DNA from: Doryteuthis pealeii | Taxonomy: Eukaryota > Mollusca > Cephalopoda > Myopsida > Loliginidae | Length of the DNA stretch: 64,000 bases | Assembly (NCBI GenBank): GCA_023376005.1 | Contig: CM042181.1 | Coordinates: 419,313-483,312 of the forward strand | Direction: 5' to 3' | Part shown: one piece after another, positions 10,643 through 22,517 of the stretch | How positions within the stretch are numbered: the first letter of the stretch is position 1 | Layout of the letters: the number at the start of each line of letters is the position of its first letter | Notes under the pieces: generated by a model | Database searches by the model: none | What the model was told of the DNA's origin: nothing | Seen by the model: only the letters and a program-made list of their open reading frames with translations | Translations under genes and position numbers: made by a program

Positions 10643-12473
10643 CCCGGCAAGGAAACGTTCATCTCGGCAGAAGAACCATCAGATATTTCGTCGAAGGAAT
10701 CTTTCATCTAATCGACCGAAACAATTTGAGCGCCCTCAATCAGATACTCGAAACCCTTGCTCCCGACATCTGTACCAAGATCTTGAATTCTACAATCGAT
10801 GGCTGCACGGCGATGTACCGGGCGGTGTCCCGCAACAACCTCGAAATCACAAAGTATCTCTTCATATATTATACCCGCCAGGGACGCCGTGAGATGAGCG
10901 AACGCTGGAAACAATGTCGACATCCACTGGTTGCTGCAATTGCTGTCGACAACAGGGACCTGATTGAATTGGTAGCAGGAAGTCTCTACGATATAAACGA
11001 TTTCATTCAGGGTCCCTGCACGCCGCTAATGCTGGTTATTGCCAGAGGAAACGTCGAATACGTCAGATTAATGTTGTTCCTCGGTGCCGAACTCAGTCCC
11101 CTATCACTGACTATGGCCGTAGCCCGTTGATGGCCTCCACCGAGCATAGTAAGGTGTGTCGGTTTTTGATCTCTGTTGACGCCGACCTTAACCAACACCA
11201 GGAAGGGCACACAGCTCTCCACACGGCTGTTTTACAGCCTGATCTAACGAGTCTAACACTCTTGGTGAACGCGGGGGCAGACCTCCATATTCGTAGTCAC
11301 AATATGACTCCCTTAATGCACACGATTGTGTATGGCAACGTCCCAGCAATGAATTTTCTCATTGAGCATCCGGGTTATTCCGAAATCCACAAGATAGAAA
11401 CCTTGGAACTATATAATGCGTCCCTTGTGTGCAACGGAGAGTCCGTAATTAATTTCTGGACCCGAGCGCTACGTATGAGACAAGACAACAATCCTAAATT
11501 TACACCTTTCCCTCCTCAGGACGTCTTGGATTCGTCCGTGGAGTTTACTACGAAGGCGGAATTGCTCCTTATCCAAAACAATTCCCTGGCTTTAGCTTTT
11601 CAGGGGATCTTGGTGACCGAGAGAATTCTTGGACGAGACAATATTTTATATTTTCGTTTTCTTCTGCAAACTGCATCGATTGCACACCGAAGAGACAATA
11701 ATGCCCAACTCTGGCGGCTTCTCAGTTATATTAAGTGTTATTGTCTGAACGGAAGTCCTGATGTAATTGGCAGCGGTTCTGAAAATATGAGGCTCCTTTT
11801 CAACGATATCGCTACTGGAAGCAACCTAGAAAATTCTTTCAATGCCTGCAAGGTTATTCTAAAAACAATGGCATTAATAACCGAAAAGTTGTGGAATTTT
11901 TACAAGGACAGATACTTGGAGGGCCCTTATTCTGAAAAGCATGATTACGCAACGGTTATCGACTCTACGTTATATATGATAAGTAGTGTAAACAGCATGG
12001 CTCTTCTAGACTCGCATAGAGATGAATTTTACGAAGTTGTTGCGAAACTAGTAGAAAAGGACCCGCGCAGCACAAACCTACAATCATTCTTACATCGGGC
12101 GATTAAGATAAGCAACAAACATGAGTGGGCAAATGTACCGCTCATTCGGACACTTCTCGAAGTAAAGGCCGATGTTAACTCTAGGGATTACTTCCTACGA
12201 ACCCCGCTTATGTACGCCCTTAAGCACGCCCCTGAACATAGACGCATTGAAATTCTAAACCTTCTTTTAGAATTCAGATGTCACCTAGATTGTCCAAACA
12301 AGGACGGGGTTACGGCTTTGGACTTTGTCCAGTGGAGAAACCTTAATTTATACCGACAGCCCCAAGCCTTACGGTGCCTGGCTGCCGAAGTGATTGCGGA
12401 GCATAGAATACCGCTTGATGGGGTCATATCCAGAAAGTTTATAGGCTTCGCTTCCTTGCATAAATGGGATTGA
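10643..12473 (+). CDS. FEM1-like: FEM1-like copy 1, main exon (one frame break)
   Basis: Divergent FEM1 homologue, expected to be a substrate receptor of a CUL2-RING ubiquitin ligase. The exon follows CTTTTCTTGCAG at 10642. With the micro-exon it would encode ~613 residues. Seen: N-terminal ankyrin repeats (STPLM/TALHTAV-type units with GAD-L); a helical middle with ILVTERILGRDN, matching the FEM1 RERILG segment; KDPRS before two C-terminal ankyrin repeats (ADVNSRDYFLRTPLMYALKH); and a VHL/BC-box-like end ALRCLAAEVIAEHRIPLDG. The frame breaks once: the first frame stops at 11128-11130, while the homologous frame resumes from about 11103 (GRSPLMAST). The break lies beside CCCC at 11098-11101 and is explained by one missing base or two extra. 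No other stop occurs in ~1.8 kb, so assembly error or recent loss are both possible. Confidence 0.8.
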
Positions 12474-12994
12474 GGGTGGTGCATAGGTAAGTGGTAATGG
12501 TAGCTCCACCTAGAAATGAGTTTTCCCATCCTCTTTATTTCCCAGTCTCTCTCTTAAGACCCTGAATCTGTAGTAGATATACATTGAGCGTTTAATGTTT
12601 CGAACGAATGATGTTTGTCAGTTATAGAAAATTCTATCGGAAACAGGATCATTTTTATGCAAGATAAAATGAGCACGAAAACCTATGTAGCAATGTCAGA
12701 TTCAATCTTAAAAAGACACAAGTTACATCAGTAAACACAAGATGTGCTCTGACTAAAGCCATGATCAAATCTGAAACAAAAAAAGGTAAAACATTATCCA
12801 GATGGAGCTACTATTACAACTTGCCTACGTTCATTTGTACAACACAGGTGACTGTTTAAAATGTGCCGTCCCCTCTTTTTAAAATCGGTGATTTTAAAAA
12901 CCTTTCTTATTACATTGATATATCTATTCTTAACAATGTAGATATGACATTCAATTTAATTTCTACTTTAAGAAGTAGACGGTACTAAAATTTA
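12474..12994. other. 3' flank of FEM1-like copy 1
   Basis: No canonical AATAAA is seen close to the stop. No repeat family is recognised before the SINE B copy that starts near 12995. Confidence 0.4.
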
Positions 12995-13292
12995 CTGTCG
13001 GCTGAGGCATTAGAATACACAGACTGCATCTCTGCAGAGGGGTAAGACTCCCCTCCCAATGGGGCCACCTGTTGGTCGGGGTGGCAACCCATGATACTTA
13101 AGGATGGAACCCAGGTGGCTGAGTAGTCCATCACATACAGCACTCCATTTTGTTTCTTACTTAGGCAAGACGGGCGGTCGGAGAGGCTCTCTCCGATCAA
13201 TCGGCTGGTCACGTCAAGCCCTAGCACCTATATGATTGTCCCGACTCTTTTGCAAGCTCATAACTCTTTTTATGTGCTAGAAGGCGATGACT
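12995..13292 (+). mobile_element. SINE-like family B, 5' half
   Basis: Matches the 5' half of family B (ACTGTCGGCTGAGGCATTAG to GTGCTAGAAGGCG) with several small deletions. It then enters A/T homopolymers. Confidence 0.7.
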
Positions 13293-13299
13293 TTAAAAA

Positions 13300-13444
13300 A
13301 AAAAAATTTTTTTTTAAATTTTTTTTTTGTGTTCAGAGATAAACTTTGAGGTATGAGCGAGCTTCAGATACGCTTATATAAGTACATAATATTTAATTCT
13401 TTACCAACTAAATTTCCCCCATGACTGTAATTTTTCTATTTTTA

Positions 13445-13475
<31 letters not shown>

Positions 13476-13548
13476 ATGATGGGGTTTTTTAAAGCTCACT
13501 ATATATTCACCGCAGGCCAAACAAAAGATGGGAGGAGAGTTCACGTTG

Positions 13549-13585
<37 letters not shown>

Positions 13586-13979
13586 CAGTGTAAACGAATG
13601 ACGCGTGCAAGAGCCACTGCTAGTAGTTTACGGCAGGATCAAAGTAGGGGGGAGAGACGCTTCGAGTCCCTTAAAGTAGGAAATGGGTTGTTTTAAAAAT
13701 CTTTACCCAAACAAAAAATATTGTAGTAGCTTGACTTCAGAGTGTCCGAACTTGACAGTTTTCCTAGTTACGAACTGTCACCCGGTTGATACGAGCGAAC
13801 TTCAGATACGCTTATGTTGATACGTTCCCTAAAAAGAACTGACACCTTGCCTACTAAATTTCCGCCACGGTTGTATCATTTTTTTTATTTAAAAATGTTT
13901 TTAATTTTTTTTATTAGACCTTTTTAACTTTATGGTGTGATATTTCAAAGCTCACTAAAGATGGGAGGAGAGTTCACGT

Positions 13980-14012
<33 letters not shown>

Positions 14013-14250
14013 CAGTCAATAATTAATACGCACGGGAGCCGCTGCGAGTAGTTTACGGTAGGATCGTAGTTGGGGGCGAGAGCTGCTTAAAGTAGGAAAA
14101 GAGTTAAGTTTAAAAATTACCCCAAAGAAAAAATACAGCGGTACCTTGACGGGATATTTTAAATTTCACTATCCACCACAGACAACACATAAAACGGCAG
14201 GGGAGTTGAGCTTCAAATACGCTATGTTGATAAGCTCACTAAAAATTCTT
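13300..14250. repeat. Tandem ~450-500 bp repeat with poly-T cores (family D)
   Basis: At least two related units share GAGCGA(G/A)CTTCAGATACGC, a 20-30 base T run, GGGAGGAGAGTTCACGTTG and a closing GCTTAAAGTAGGAAA-like segment. Related pieces are at 15460-15600, 20150-20210, 27985-28050 and 30160-30210. Lysine-rich open frames come from the T runs and are not genes. Confidence 0.65.
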
Positions 14251-14317
14251 TAATTTCCAAATTTATGACGCCAAAGAACGAAATTAAAAAGAAAATCAAA
14301 ACATTACAGTATATGCG

Positions 14318-14485
14318 GTCTAACTCTGTCGATAGAGCATCTGCCACCGATTACAAGAAATACCTGAAGGCTGGAGGACACATCGGCCGAAACGTTGTAC
14401 AGATAAACATAGGAAAATATTCCGAACAATCCAAATACAAATTGTCAGGCTCGTCTCAAAAATTCAGAATGGCCACTTACCATTA
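14318..14485 (+). mobile_element. tRNA-like head joined to a family T arm
   Basis: GCGGTCTAACTCTGTCGATAG followed by AGCATCTGCCACCG resembles a tRNA D-arm region (A box). It leads directly into GAAATACCTGAAGGCTGGAG and CGGCCGAAACGTTGTACAG. This shows that family T arms can be the body of a tRNA-headed element. Confidence 0.5.
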
Positions 14486-14499
14486 GAAGAATACGCACA

Positions 14500-14686
14500 T
14501 TTTGATTTTTTTCTAATTTTTTTGATTTATCTTTTTTATTTTTTATTTAATTTTTTTTATCTTTATTTTTTTATTTAAAATTTTTTATTTATTTTATTTT
14601 ATTTATTTTTTATTTAAATTTTTTATTTATCTTATTTTTTATTTAAATTTTTTTTTATCTTATTTTTTTTTCAATTTAAATTTTTA

Positions 14687-14717
<31 letters not shown>

Positions 14718-14820
14718 TTAAATTAAAATTCAATTTTTTATTTTATTTTTTTTTTTTTTTATTTTAAATTTTATTTATTTATTTATTTATTTTTATTTTT
14801 TATTTTTTTTTTTTTTTGGT
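14500..14820. repeat. (TTTA)n/(T)n low-complexity tract
   Basis: Over 300 bases composed almost wholly of T and A in ATTT-type units. Confidence 0.9.
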
Positions 14821-15009
14821 AAATATGATCCGGTCAGCGAGGAAATCTATCCCCTTTTCACTACCGCTTCAGAATCTATTCACACAATTCGAAAAACTTG
14901 CTTAGGTTTCTTTGAATTAAAAACGGCTATACATATATTACGAGGGTGAGGTGTAAAAAAAAAAAGTAATGCCATTTTGTTTAGAACAGGTATAATTACC
15001 AACGCAGGA

Positions 15010-15382
15010 ACATGTATCGTACATCAAAATGAAGCTGGTTCTCTGTGGATCACATCCCTACTTCTCCAGTCACTTTCTCTCAACAGCAATGTTCCACCAT
15101 CGAATGAGAGCACATATCCATGGCCCGTCAAATTCTGCTGAGCGTTTCTCTCGATAAACAATGTTCTACCTTCGAATGACAGAATGTACCCAAGCCCCGT
15201 AAAATTCGATTTACTGTTCTTTGAGCCACTTCTTCACTAGAGATTTCACTTCCGCATCACTGGAATGATGTTTGCCTCTCAAACCCTCTTTCATGGGGCC
15301 GAAGAGAAGCGAACTTTTTCCAGTGACTAGGAACCGAAATCTATAGTGAACCAGCTTCATTTTGATTTTATGATACATGTTT
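15010..15382 (-). pseudogene. mariner-type transposase relic with inverted ends
   Basis: On the minus strand from ~15315 to 15225 the frame reads LFGPMKEGLRGKHHSSDAEV, then VKKWLKEQ and a stop. This matches the C-terminal part of mariner/SETMAR-type transposases (HLFGPLK, LRGKHF, EEVK, WL). The stretches at 15012-15042 and 15346-15380 are diverged inverted copies of one another (ATCAAAATGAAGCTGGTTC). Internal duplication and the lost catalytic N-terminal part show it is inactive. Confidence 0.65.
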
Positions 15383-15504
15383 GGAAGTGGTTTATTCCAA
15401 ATATCTTTTAATGATTCACTTTAAATGGTACTGTACAGTAGAACCTTGAGATACGAGTGTCCAAAATTACAAGTTTTTCGAGTTACGAGCTTTCACTCGG
15501 TCGA

Positions 15505-15548
<44 letters not shown>
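15505..15548. repeat. Poly-T tract
   Basis: A run of about 38 T bases inside a diverged family D sequence (AGAACCTTGAGATACGAGTG). Confidence 0.9.
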
Positions 15549-15636
15549 TTCAAAGCTAAAATTTGAGGTACGAGCGAACATTTTCCCTCATGTTAACAAG
15601 TTTACTAAGAATATTAAATGGGCCTGGAAATTACAC

Positions 15637-15757
15637 ACACACATGCATATTTATATATGTATATGTACACACACGGGTGCATATTTATATATGTATATGT
15701 ACACACACGGGTGCATATTTATATATGTATATGTACACACACGGGTGCATATTTATA

Positions 15758-15794
<37 letters not shown>

Positions 15795-15800
15795 GCACAC
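15637..15800. repeat. 34-bp minisatellite ending in (AT)n
   Basis: Three to four copies of a 34-bp unit (ACACACACGGGTGCATATTT plus TATATGTATATGT), then an AT run to 15790. Tyr/Met/His-rich frames here are artefacts. Confidence 0.85.
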
Positions 15801-16274
15801 AGGCCTATGAATACACACACACACTACTGCTTAATAATCAAACAAAAAGGGAAGGTCAAACCTGGAGTGATAATCACATTGTTGAACAAACACACGCACG
15901 CACATATAAACAAACATTAGCATTGTATACATACACACATGCATATAAACACGCACAATCGCGCATGCACATAAACACACCCAGAGTATTTGGAAGATAT
16001 AAGACACAATGCAGAATGGGCGATCACTAACAGCTTTAGTTTCAGGAATCTTCTGTCGAAAAGATTTTCTCGAAATATTAAGAATAAATTACAGGTTAAC
16101 AAACACCAAAGTTACCTTATTTTTCTTAACACTTGCATTGTGTTAGCCTTCAAAACCAACCACTAAAAATACTTAATTCTTTACCTAACAAATTTCACTT
16201 ACAAGCAACTTATTTAGAATTCTGAAAAAATCCTACTTACAATCACCTCTATACATATTTTTCATATCTTACAG

Positions 16275-18109
16275 CACGTCAAGTCGACCTTCCTTTCGAC
16301 AGAAGGACCAATAAGGTGCTCTTCAATAAAATTCTGAGTTTAATCGAGACCGATTCGTTGGAAGACATCACGGTAACCTTCGAAAACCTTCAGCCCGAAC
16401 AACGCACAAGAATTCTAAATTCCTCGAAAGACTGCTACACGCTTCTCTATTCGGCAATCAATCTGAACAAAGTCGATATCTCGCATTATCTCGTCGAACT
16501 TTCTCTCCATCAGGGACGTCATGAAATGTGCGAGAATTGGAAAAGGACTGGCCATCCCATAAATGCCGCCCTGAATGTCGGTAACCTGGAGTTGATCGAA
16601 TTGATTACAGGAAGCTTGAGTAACATCAACGACTATGTCCACTGTCCCTTTACGTCCCTAATGCTGGCCATTTTCACCGGCAACATCGAATACGTCCGGT
16701 TGATGGTAAGCTTGGGCGCGAATATAAACGCCCCTTCGTTTAATGGCGTAAGTCCTCTGATGGCTTCGACGGCTAACGGTCACATTTGCCAGTATTTACT
16801 GGACCTGGGAGCGAACGTTAACCATCAGGATGCGAATGGTTTCACGGCTCTTCATGGGGCGGTTATTGGGATGCATTATCAGAGTTTAGGGGTTTTAATC
16901 GACGGTGGTGCTGATACTCAGATAAAGAATAATCAAGGGATGACGCCATTGATGTTGGCAGCTGTCAATTCTAATTCGGAATGCATGTCACATCTGCTTG
17001 ATATGGCTAATCTTTATGAAATAGATATGATCGAGGCATTGGAAACATTAAATGCTTGCTTTGTGTGTGACGAGTACCCGATAATATCTGGTTGGGTTCA
17101 CACTTTATCAATGAGAAACGATAGGTACGAAAAAAATAGTCCTTTCCCGGCACAGAAACTCCTTAATTTATCTGAAGAGTTCAGCATGGTCGAAGAATTA
17201 CAGGTTATCGAGAACAACCCATTAGCTCTTGCGTTTCAGGCTATATTAGTCATTGAGAGAATCCTAGGCCGAGATACTCATATATATATTCACTTACTTT
17301 TAAAGACAGCGCTGATTGCCCGACGGAGAAACCGGTGGGGAAAACTCCGGGAATTAATTGATTACTGCTGTGAACACTGCAGGAAGAGACCGGCATCTTT
17401 CCTTGCCGCATCTTCGCCACTGTTTATGGCTCTGTTCTCTGAACTCTCCAAAAATGGCGACCTTGAGATCTTCTTGGAACACGGAGCGTTTGCTCTTTTT
17501 AAAGTTGTTGCGCAGAAAATGGAGGAGATGTGGCTGTCGATCAAAGATGAATTGCCTGACAATCCCTATTACGAACATCGGGACTATTCCAATACATTTG
17601 ATACGTTTCTGCACATGGTGGCTAGTCTCAGGAAAGCCAATCTTCCCCGGAAATGGCTTCGTGAATATTATGGGACTATCGTCAAACTAGTGAGGGTCGA
17701 TCCCCGTACGGTAACCAAACAGTCTTTGTTGCATCGCGTTATCAAATGCAGCCAGACAGAAGATTGGTGCTCTTTAGAACTTATCACAGTGCTCATTGAA
17801 TCGGGAGCTGATATTAACTCCAGGGACTTCTTCCGTCGCACCCCATTGATGTACGCTCTTGAATATAGCCGAGATGAACCTCTTCTGGGCGTTGTCGGGT
17901 ATCTTATAGAGAGAGGGGCTCACTTAGATTGCCGAAATGTCGAGGGGTACTCTGTTCTGGACTTTACGCCTGGTGTAGGCCGGGTGATCAGACTCAATTG
18001 CCCCCGCAGACTGCAGTGTCTAGCATCAGAGGCGGTTTGTAATTATCAAATACCGTATGGGGCGTACCTGCCCAATGAACTGAAAGACGTCCTTGATTTG
18101 CACGAATAG
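16275..18109 (+). CDS. FEM1-like: FEM1-like copy 2, main exon (intact)
   Basis: Intact divergent FEM1 homologue. The exon follows ATCTTACAG at 16274; with a Met-Ala-Glu micro-exon in phase 1 it reads M-A-E-A-R-Q-V-D and gives 614 residues (FEM1 proteins are ~610-670). Ankyrin repeats: about residues 57-90 (degenerate), 96-128, 129-161, 162-191, 192-224 and 225-255, e.g. GFTALHGAV and GMTPLMLAAV. IEALETLNACFV (~256-267) matches the FEM1 IEALELLGASF segment. The middle is helical, TPR-like, with ILVIERILGRD (~327-337). VDPRT (~478) precedes two C-terminal ankyrin repeats (SGADINSRDFFRRTPLMYAL, ~513-532). The end, RRLQCLASEAV (~581-591), resembles the VHL/BC box that binds Elongin BC-CUL2. No own first exon was found between 12.5 and 16.2 kb; the one at 5387 is in phase. 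An in-frame GTG at 16316 is not a credible start. Confidence 0.9.
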
Positions 18110-18147
18110 ATAGGAGTACCATTACAAGTGGCGGAAATGTTTGGTTA

Positions 18148-18386
18148 GATATATCGGACCCTATGACCTTTAGGCATCCCTTTTTGATCTCGATTATGAA
18201 AGGACATGTTTTCCATGTGTACCGTCAATATCCGGTTGTTTTAACAGACGATTTTTAGATTAAAAAACAAAAAAACTAAACCCTAACTCCTAACAAACAA
18301 CCGGATATTGACGGTGTAAATGAAAAGCATGTCCTTTCTTAATAGATCAAAAAGGGGTGCCTAAAGGTAATATGGTCCGATATATC
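18148..18386. repeat. Long inverted repeat in the 3' flank of FEM1-like copy 2
   Basis: Arms at about 18148-18241 and 18290-18386 are inverted copies: GATATATCGGACC with GGTCCGATATATC, TTTAGGCA with TGCCTAAA, and CCGTCAATATCCGGTTGTT with its complement. The loop is ~50 bp. It begins 38 bp past the stop, so it probably lies in the 3' UTR and would fold into a long hairpin. It is likely a MITE. Confidence 0.75.
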
Positions 18387-18539
18387 AAATGAGTATCGAA
18401 GAGTTGAATTTTAATTTAGATATTAGAATGATTATTTATTAAATTTTTAAACTTTAAATTAATCTTTTAAAAATTAAGATCGTTAATTTGTTTTGTAAAG
18501 TCTTATAAAGCTTTATTTAAATTTTGTTTGTTTTTTCAA

Positions 18540-20010
18540 TCTTGCTATTAGAAGCAAACTAAGCGATCACCTAGGACGCCAAAATCTGGGAGCGCCACAA
18601 ATTCAGAACAAACTAGTATTTTTTTAAAATTTTCTCCATATTATGGTATATCAAATGAGTATGACGGTAGATTTTTAATCCAGATATTAGTATGATAATA
18701 TAGGCAACTTTTTAAACTTAGTTATTTAATCTTTTAAGAATTAAAAGCATTAACTTATTTAAATTGTTTTGAAAAGTTTTATAAAACTAAGTTTTTATTT
18801 ATTATTTATTTTTTTTTTCAATTTTACTACTTTTAAGTTATGAGTACCCTATAGGTAAACTAAAGGAATCACCTAGGGCGCCAAAATCTGGGAGCGCCGC
18901 AAATTCAAAGCAAACTAATCTCTTAATGTTTTTCATATTATGATATACCAAATTAGTATCGGTCAAATTTTAATCTACCTATTAGTATATTCCAGGCAAA
19001 TTTTTAAAAACAATGATTTCATTTAAAAATAAAAAAATATTTAATTTATGTAAATTGTTTTGAAAATTATTATAAAGCTTGATAAAGCTTTGCAGAAAGA
19101 TGTTAAGCCTTTACTTACTTTACACTCTCCTTGTCGAAATGTCTGAGATGATGACGTGTCAACTCTTCGTTACGTCATGCACCCATTTCGTAATGGAGAA
19201 ATTTGTGTCCGCAGTGCTTAACATTACGACACTTCCTTCTATTGGAGTGAATAACGTGTGGATAAATAAACATTAAATATACTTATCTCTGTACCGGTAA
19301 CTACATCGGAGAAGGCTGGATTCCTGATTGTTGGGAAACTGTTCTATTGATAGGAAATTCTATGATGTCCTGGAGTCTGGAACAATGAGCAAGGAAGAGA
19401 CGAATTTTAATCGACCTATTATATATTCTAGGCAATCTAAAAAAAAAATGATTTCATTTAAAAATTAAAATCTTTAAATTGTGTAAATTGTTTTGAAATT
19501 TTTTTATAAAAGCGTTGACTTTTATGAATTTTCGAACTACTTTCATGTTCATGGTACCTTTTTTATAGGAAAATTAAGCGACCACCTAGGGATCCAAAAT
19601 CTGGGAGCGCCAAAAATTCAGATCAAACTAATAGTTTTAAATTTTCTCAATGTTATATCGAATGAGTATGATGGTAAAGTTTTAACCCAGATATTACTAT
19701 AATATAGGCAAATTTTTAAACTGAAAAAAAAAAAATTATTTAATCTTTCAAAAATTAAAATCGTTAACTTATTCAATTTTTTTATTTTTTAAATATTTTA
19801 AAGTTTAACTTTTTAATGGATTTTTCAATCTAACGTCCTTTTAAGTTAGGGGTACCCTATAGGCGGACTAAGCGATCACCTAAGGCGCCAAACTCTGGGA
19901 GCGCCCCAAATTCAGAGCAAACCATTAACAAATTTTCTCCATATTATATCGTATGAGTATGAGACCATTTTAATCCAGATATTAGTATAATCCGGGCAAA
20001 TTTTAAAATT
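18540..20010. repeat. Tandem repeat family F, about four units
   Basis: The marker GATCACCTAGGGCGCCAAAA then TCTGGGAGCGCC recurs near 18565, 18870, 19585 and 19875. It is surrounded by AT-rich spacer with TTTTAATC(C/T)A(C/G)(A/C)TATTAGTAT. The same units recur at 25390-25500, 26330-26470 and 27070-27140. No coding function is seen. Confidence 0.7.
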
Positions 20011-20630
20011 AAAAAAAATTTTCTTTCAAAAATTAAAATCGTTAACTTATTTTTTTTTTTTAAATTTATTTATTTATTTTTTTAAAAATTTATTATTGTA
20101 ACAAGTCCGTCTGCTTAGATATAATGAACTAACCATCAGTTTTTATATTTGCTTAGATGTGGGGGGAGGGCCGCCGTGAGCAGCTTAAAGTAGGCAAAGA
20201 GTCATTTCAAGATATCAATAAATGATCGCATATATTTTAACGTTTCTAGATCAGTGATTCCCAACCTTTTTAACAGGTGGCCCCCTTTTCCTCGTAATTT
20301 TCTGTGGCCCTCTATTGACATTCCAGAGATAAAAGCTTCTATTTTTTACTTAGAAAAAAAAAGACGATTTTGTCAAATTAAAGAAAGAGAAAATTATTAT
20401 ACTTTATTTGATGGAAAACTAATTTTAATTTTTCGGACTGTTGTCCTCATCTTTATTGTGGTATGTAAAATCATGTTTCGGTAGTTGTGTACTACGAGCA
20501 TAGCAGTAAACCAAGTTTATATTGATAGTGCATTCCTTAAAGTTACCAAGGAAAACACGTGACATAAGGCATTTTAAACTTTAAAAAATCATTTAATCGT
20601 TTTTTTATTTAAATTTGCTATTTGAGATTT

Positions 20631-20722
20631 TAAAATTGTTAAACAAGGGGATGTGCCTTTTGTACATACATGAGGTACTCATGTATGTACAAAAGGCACA
20701 TCCCCTTGTTTAACAATTTTAT
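20631..20722. repeat. Near-perfect 44-bp inverted repeat
   Basis: TAAAATTGTTAAACAAGGGG and GATGTGCCTTTTGTACATAC read on into the centre, and their reverse complements follow immediately (20674-20722). A hairpin or cruciform with almost no loop. Confidence 0.85.
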
Positions 20723-21060
20723 TTTTGATCTTTTAGAGTTTTCTGGCCAACTTTTTAATGTTTGGGTGGAATTCGTGGTTAAGTTCACCAAAGTTCAGGT
20801 CCCGAGTACTTTCGGCACTTCGAAATGCCATCATCAGGGGTGATGTGTTCCAGTTTTTAAAAAAAATATATTAATTTGGAGGCTGGAAGGAGAAGAAATG
20901 GTGAGAAAGGTGTTATAGGCATTTTAAAATGTGTGTACTTCATTGGAAATTAATTTTGGACTTATCCACGAATTCCAACCAAACATTAAAAAGTTGGCCA
21001 GAAAACTCAAAGATCAAAAATAAAATTGTTAAACAGATGTCTTTTGTTTAATTCTACATT
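20722..21060. mobile_element. Family S foldback element
   Basis: AGTTTTCTGGCCAACTTTTT at ~20738 and its complement near 20985 flank a centre with GTACTTTCGGCACTTCGAAA and TGCCATCATCAGG. A second copy of one arm is at 51300-51430. It ends in a TG microsatellite. Confidence 0.6.
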
Positions 21061-22174
21061 ATATATTTGTGTGTGTGTGTGTGGTTCTAAACTTTTTTAC
21101 CCCATGGACCCCCTTGTTCTGATTTTTATTTTGTGGACCCCCATAACCATTCCACAGAAATAAGGCTTTTAATTTTCACGTTAAAAAAGTAAAGGAATTC
21201 TATCAAAAATTAAATAAATAGAAAATGATTATGCTTTATTTTGATTTTTTTTTACTTTTTTATTTTTATTTTATTGTTGTCCTCCTCTTTATCGTGGTAT
21301 GTGAAATCGTGTTTCGGCCGTGGTATACTCCGGCCTTCCTCGAGTTTATAGTGATTACTGTGATAAAGCTTTCATAAAACTCCTCAAGGAAAACGTGACA
21401 TAAGACAACATTTTAAACTAGAACAAATCATTTTATCTTAAATTTTTATTAAAGTTATTATTTCAGATTTTAAGCCGTACCTCAAATTTGAAAAACAAAA
21501 AAAAAACAAATAAAAAAAACAAACTATAAAATATATAGCTCAATATAAGTTGTTCTCAACCTTTTTACCACATGGAACCCCTGTTCTCCGATTTAATCTT
21601 ATTTATCATTTTTTTTTTTATTTTTTTTTTTTTTTGTGGATCCCCCATAGCCAATCCGCATAAATTAAGCTTTTATTTTTCACGTTAAAAAAAGTGAAGG
21701 AATTTTATCAAATTAAATAAATAGAAAATGATTATGCTTGAAGCAAATCTAGCTTTGATTTTTGGACTATTGATATCCTCTTTTTGGTAAGTAAAATCGT
21801 AACGTATCTGCCGCTGTATCCTCCAGCCTTCCTCGAGTGTATCCAAGCATAGTAATGACCCAAGTTCATAGTGATAAAGCATTCATTAAATCCCCCACCC
21901 CCAAGGAGAAACGTTACATAAGGCAACATTTTAATTTTTTAATCTTTATTTTTTATTAAAGCTGCTATTTCAGATATCAAGTCGTAACTCAAATTTGAGA
22001 GGAACATAAAACAAAACTATGAAATATAGTTCTGAGTGGTTCTCAACCATTTTAACCCATGCCTCCTTGTTCTCTGAATATTTTTTGTTGTCCCCATAGC
22101 CGTTCCATAGAAATAAATCTTTTATTATTCACTTCACAATATATATATATATATCTTAGTGCTACACTTAGAAT

Positions 22175-22510
22175 AGCGTTGAACATTAACCAGTGGCGGG
22201 AGCTCATATGACTGCATTAAATGGTTTTAGGAGTATGGCGATAAGAAATGCACCCTTATTAAGTATGATATAAAAGAGTTCTACCCTTCTATAACTGAAA
22301 ACGTACTAGATAAAACCATCGAATTAGCAAAAGAATACATAACAATATCCGATGAAAAAATCAAAATAATAAAACATTGAGAAACTAATGAAACACCTAG
22401 ATGTAACTGTAGTGATAGGACTAGATGTCCCCTTAGGGGTAAATGTAGATCTAAATATTAGAAGCGATTGTATATAAAGTGGAGGTTTATGAGGGTGACC
22501 AAAAAAATTC
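22175..22510 (+). pseudogene. Penelope-like element, reverse transcriptase and linker relic
   Basis: One frame reads LIKYDIKEFYPSITENVLDK, the reverse transcriptase core motif typical of Penelope-like elements (DIKDFYPSI). After a stop it reads CNCSDRTRCPLRGKCRSK, matching the Cys-rich linker (CNCR, CPL-x-GKC) before the GIY-YIG domain. The palm motifs in between are deleted. A SINE B copy then interrupts, and the GIY-YIG part resumes at 23098. Confidence 0.85.
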
Positions 22511-22517
22511 TACCACC

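Larger units (their letters stand above)
20250..22150. repeat. Dispersed/tandem repeat family G (about 470 bp period)
   Basis: The marker GGACCCCC(T/A) with nearby ACCATTCCACAGAAATAA starts units near 20255, 21085, 21553 and 22030. The lower part of each unit carries GTCCTC(A/C)TCTTTATTG and GTTTCGG(C/T)(C/A), related to the family T arm. No gene is seen in this 1.9 kb block. Confidence 0.65.

Noticed and set aside
10726..12473. Treating FEM1-like copy 1 as two separate genes
   Set aside because: The two frames cover consecutive parts of one FEM1-like protein with no promoter or splice sites between them.
15457..16030. Overlapping Tyr/His-rich open frames
   Set aside because: Produced by the 34-bp minisatellite and AC/AT dinucleotide runs.
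16316..18109. Starting FEM1-like copy 2 at the in-frame GTG
   Set aside because: GTG is not a normal nuclear start; homology to the other copies extends upstream to the acceptor at 16274.
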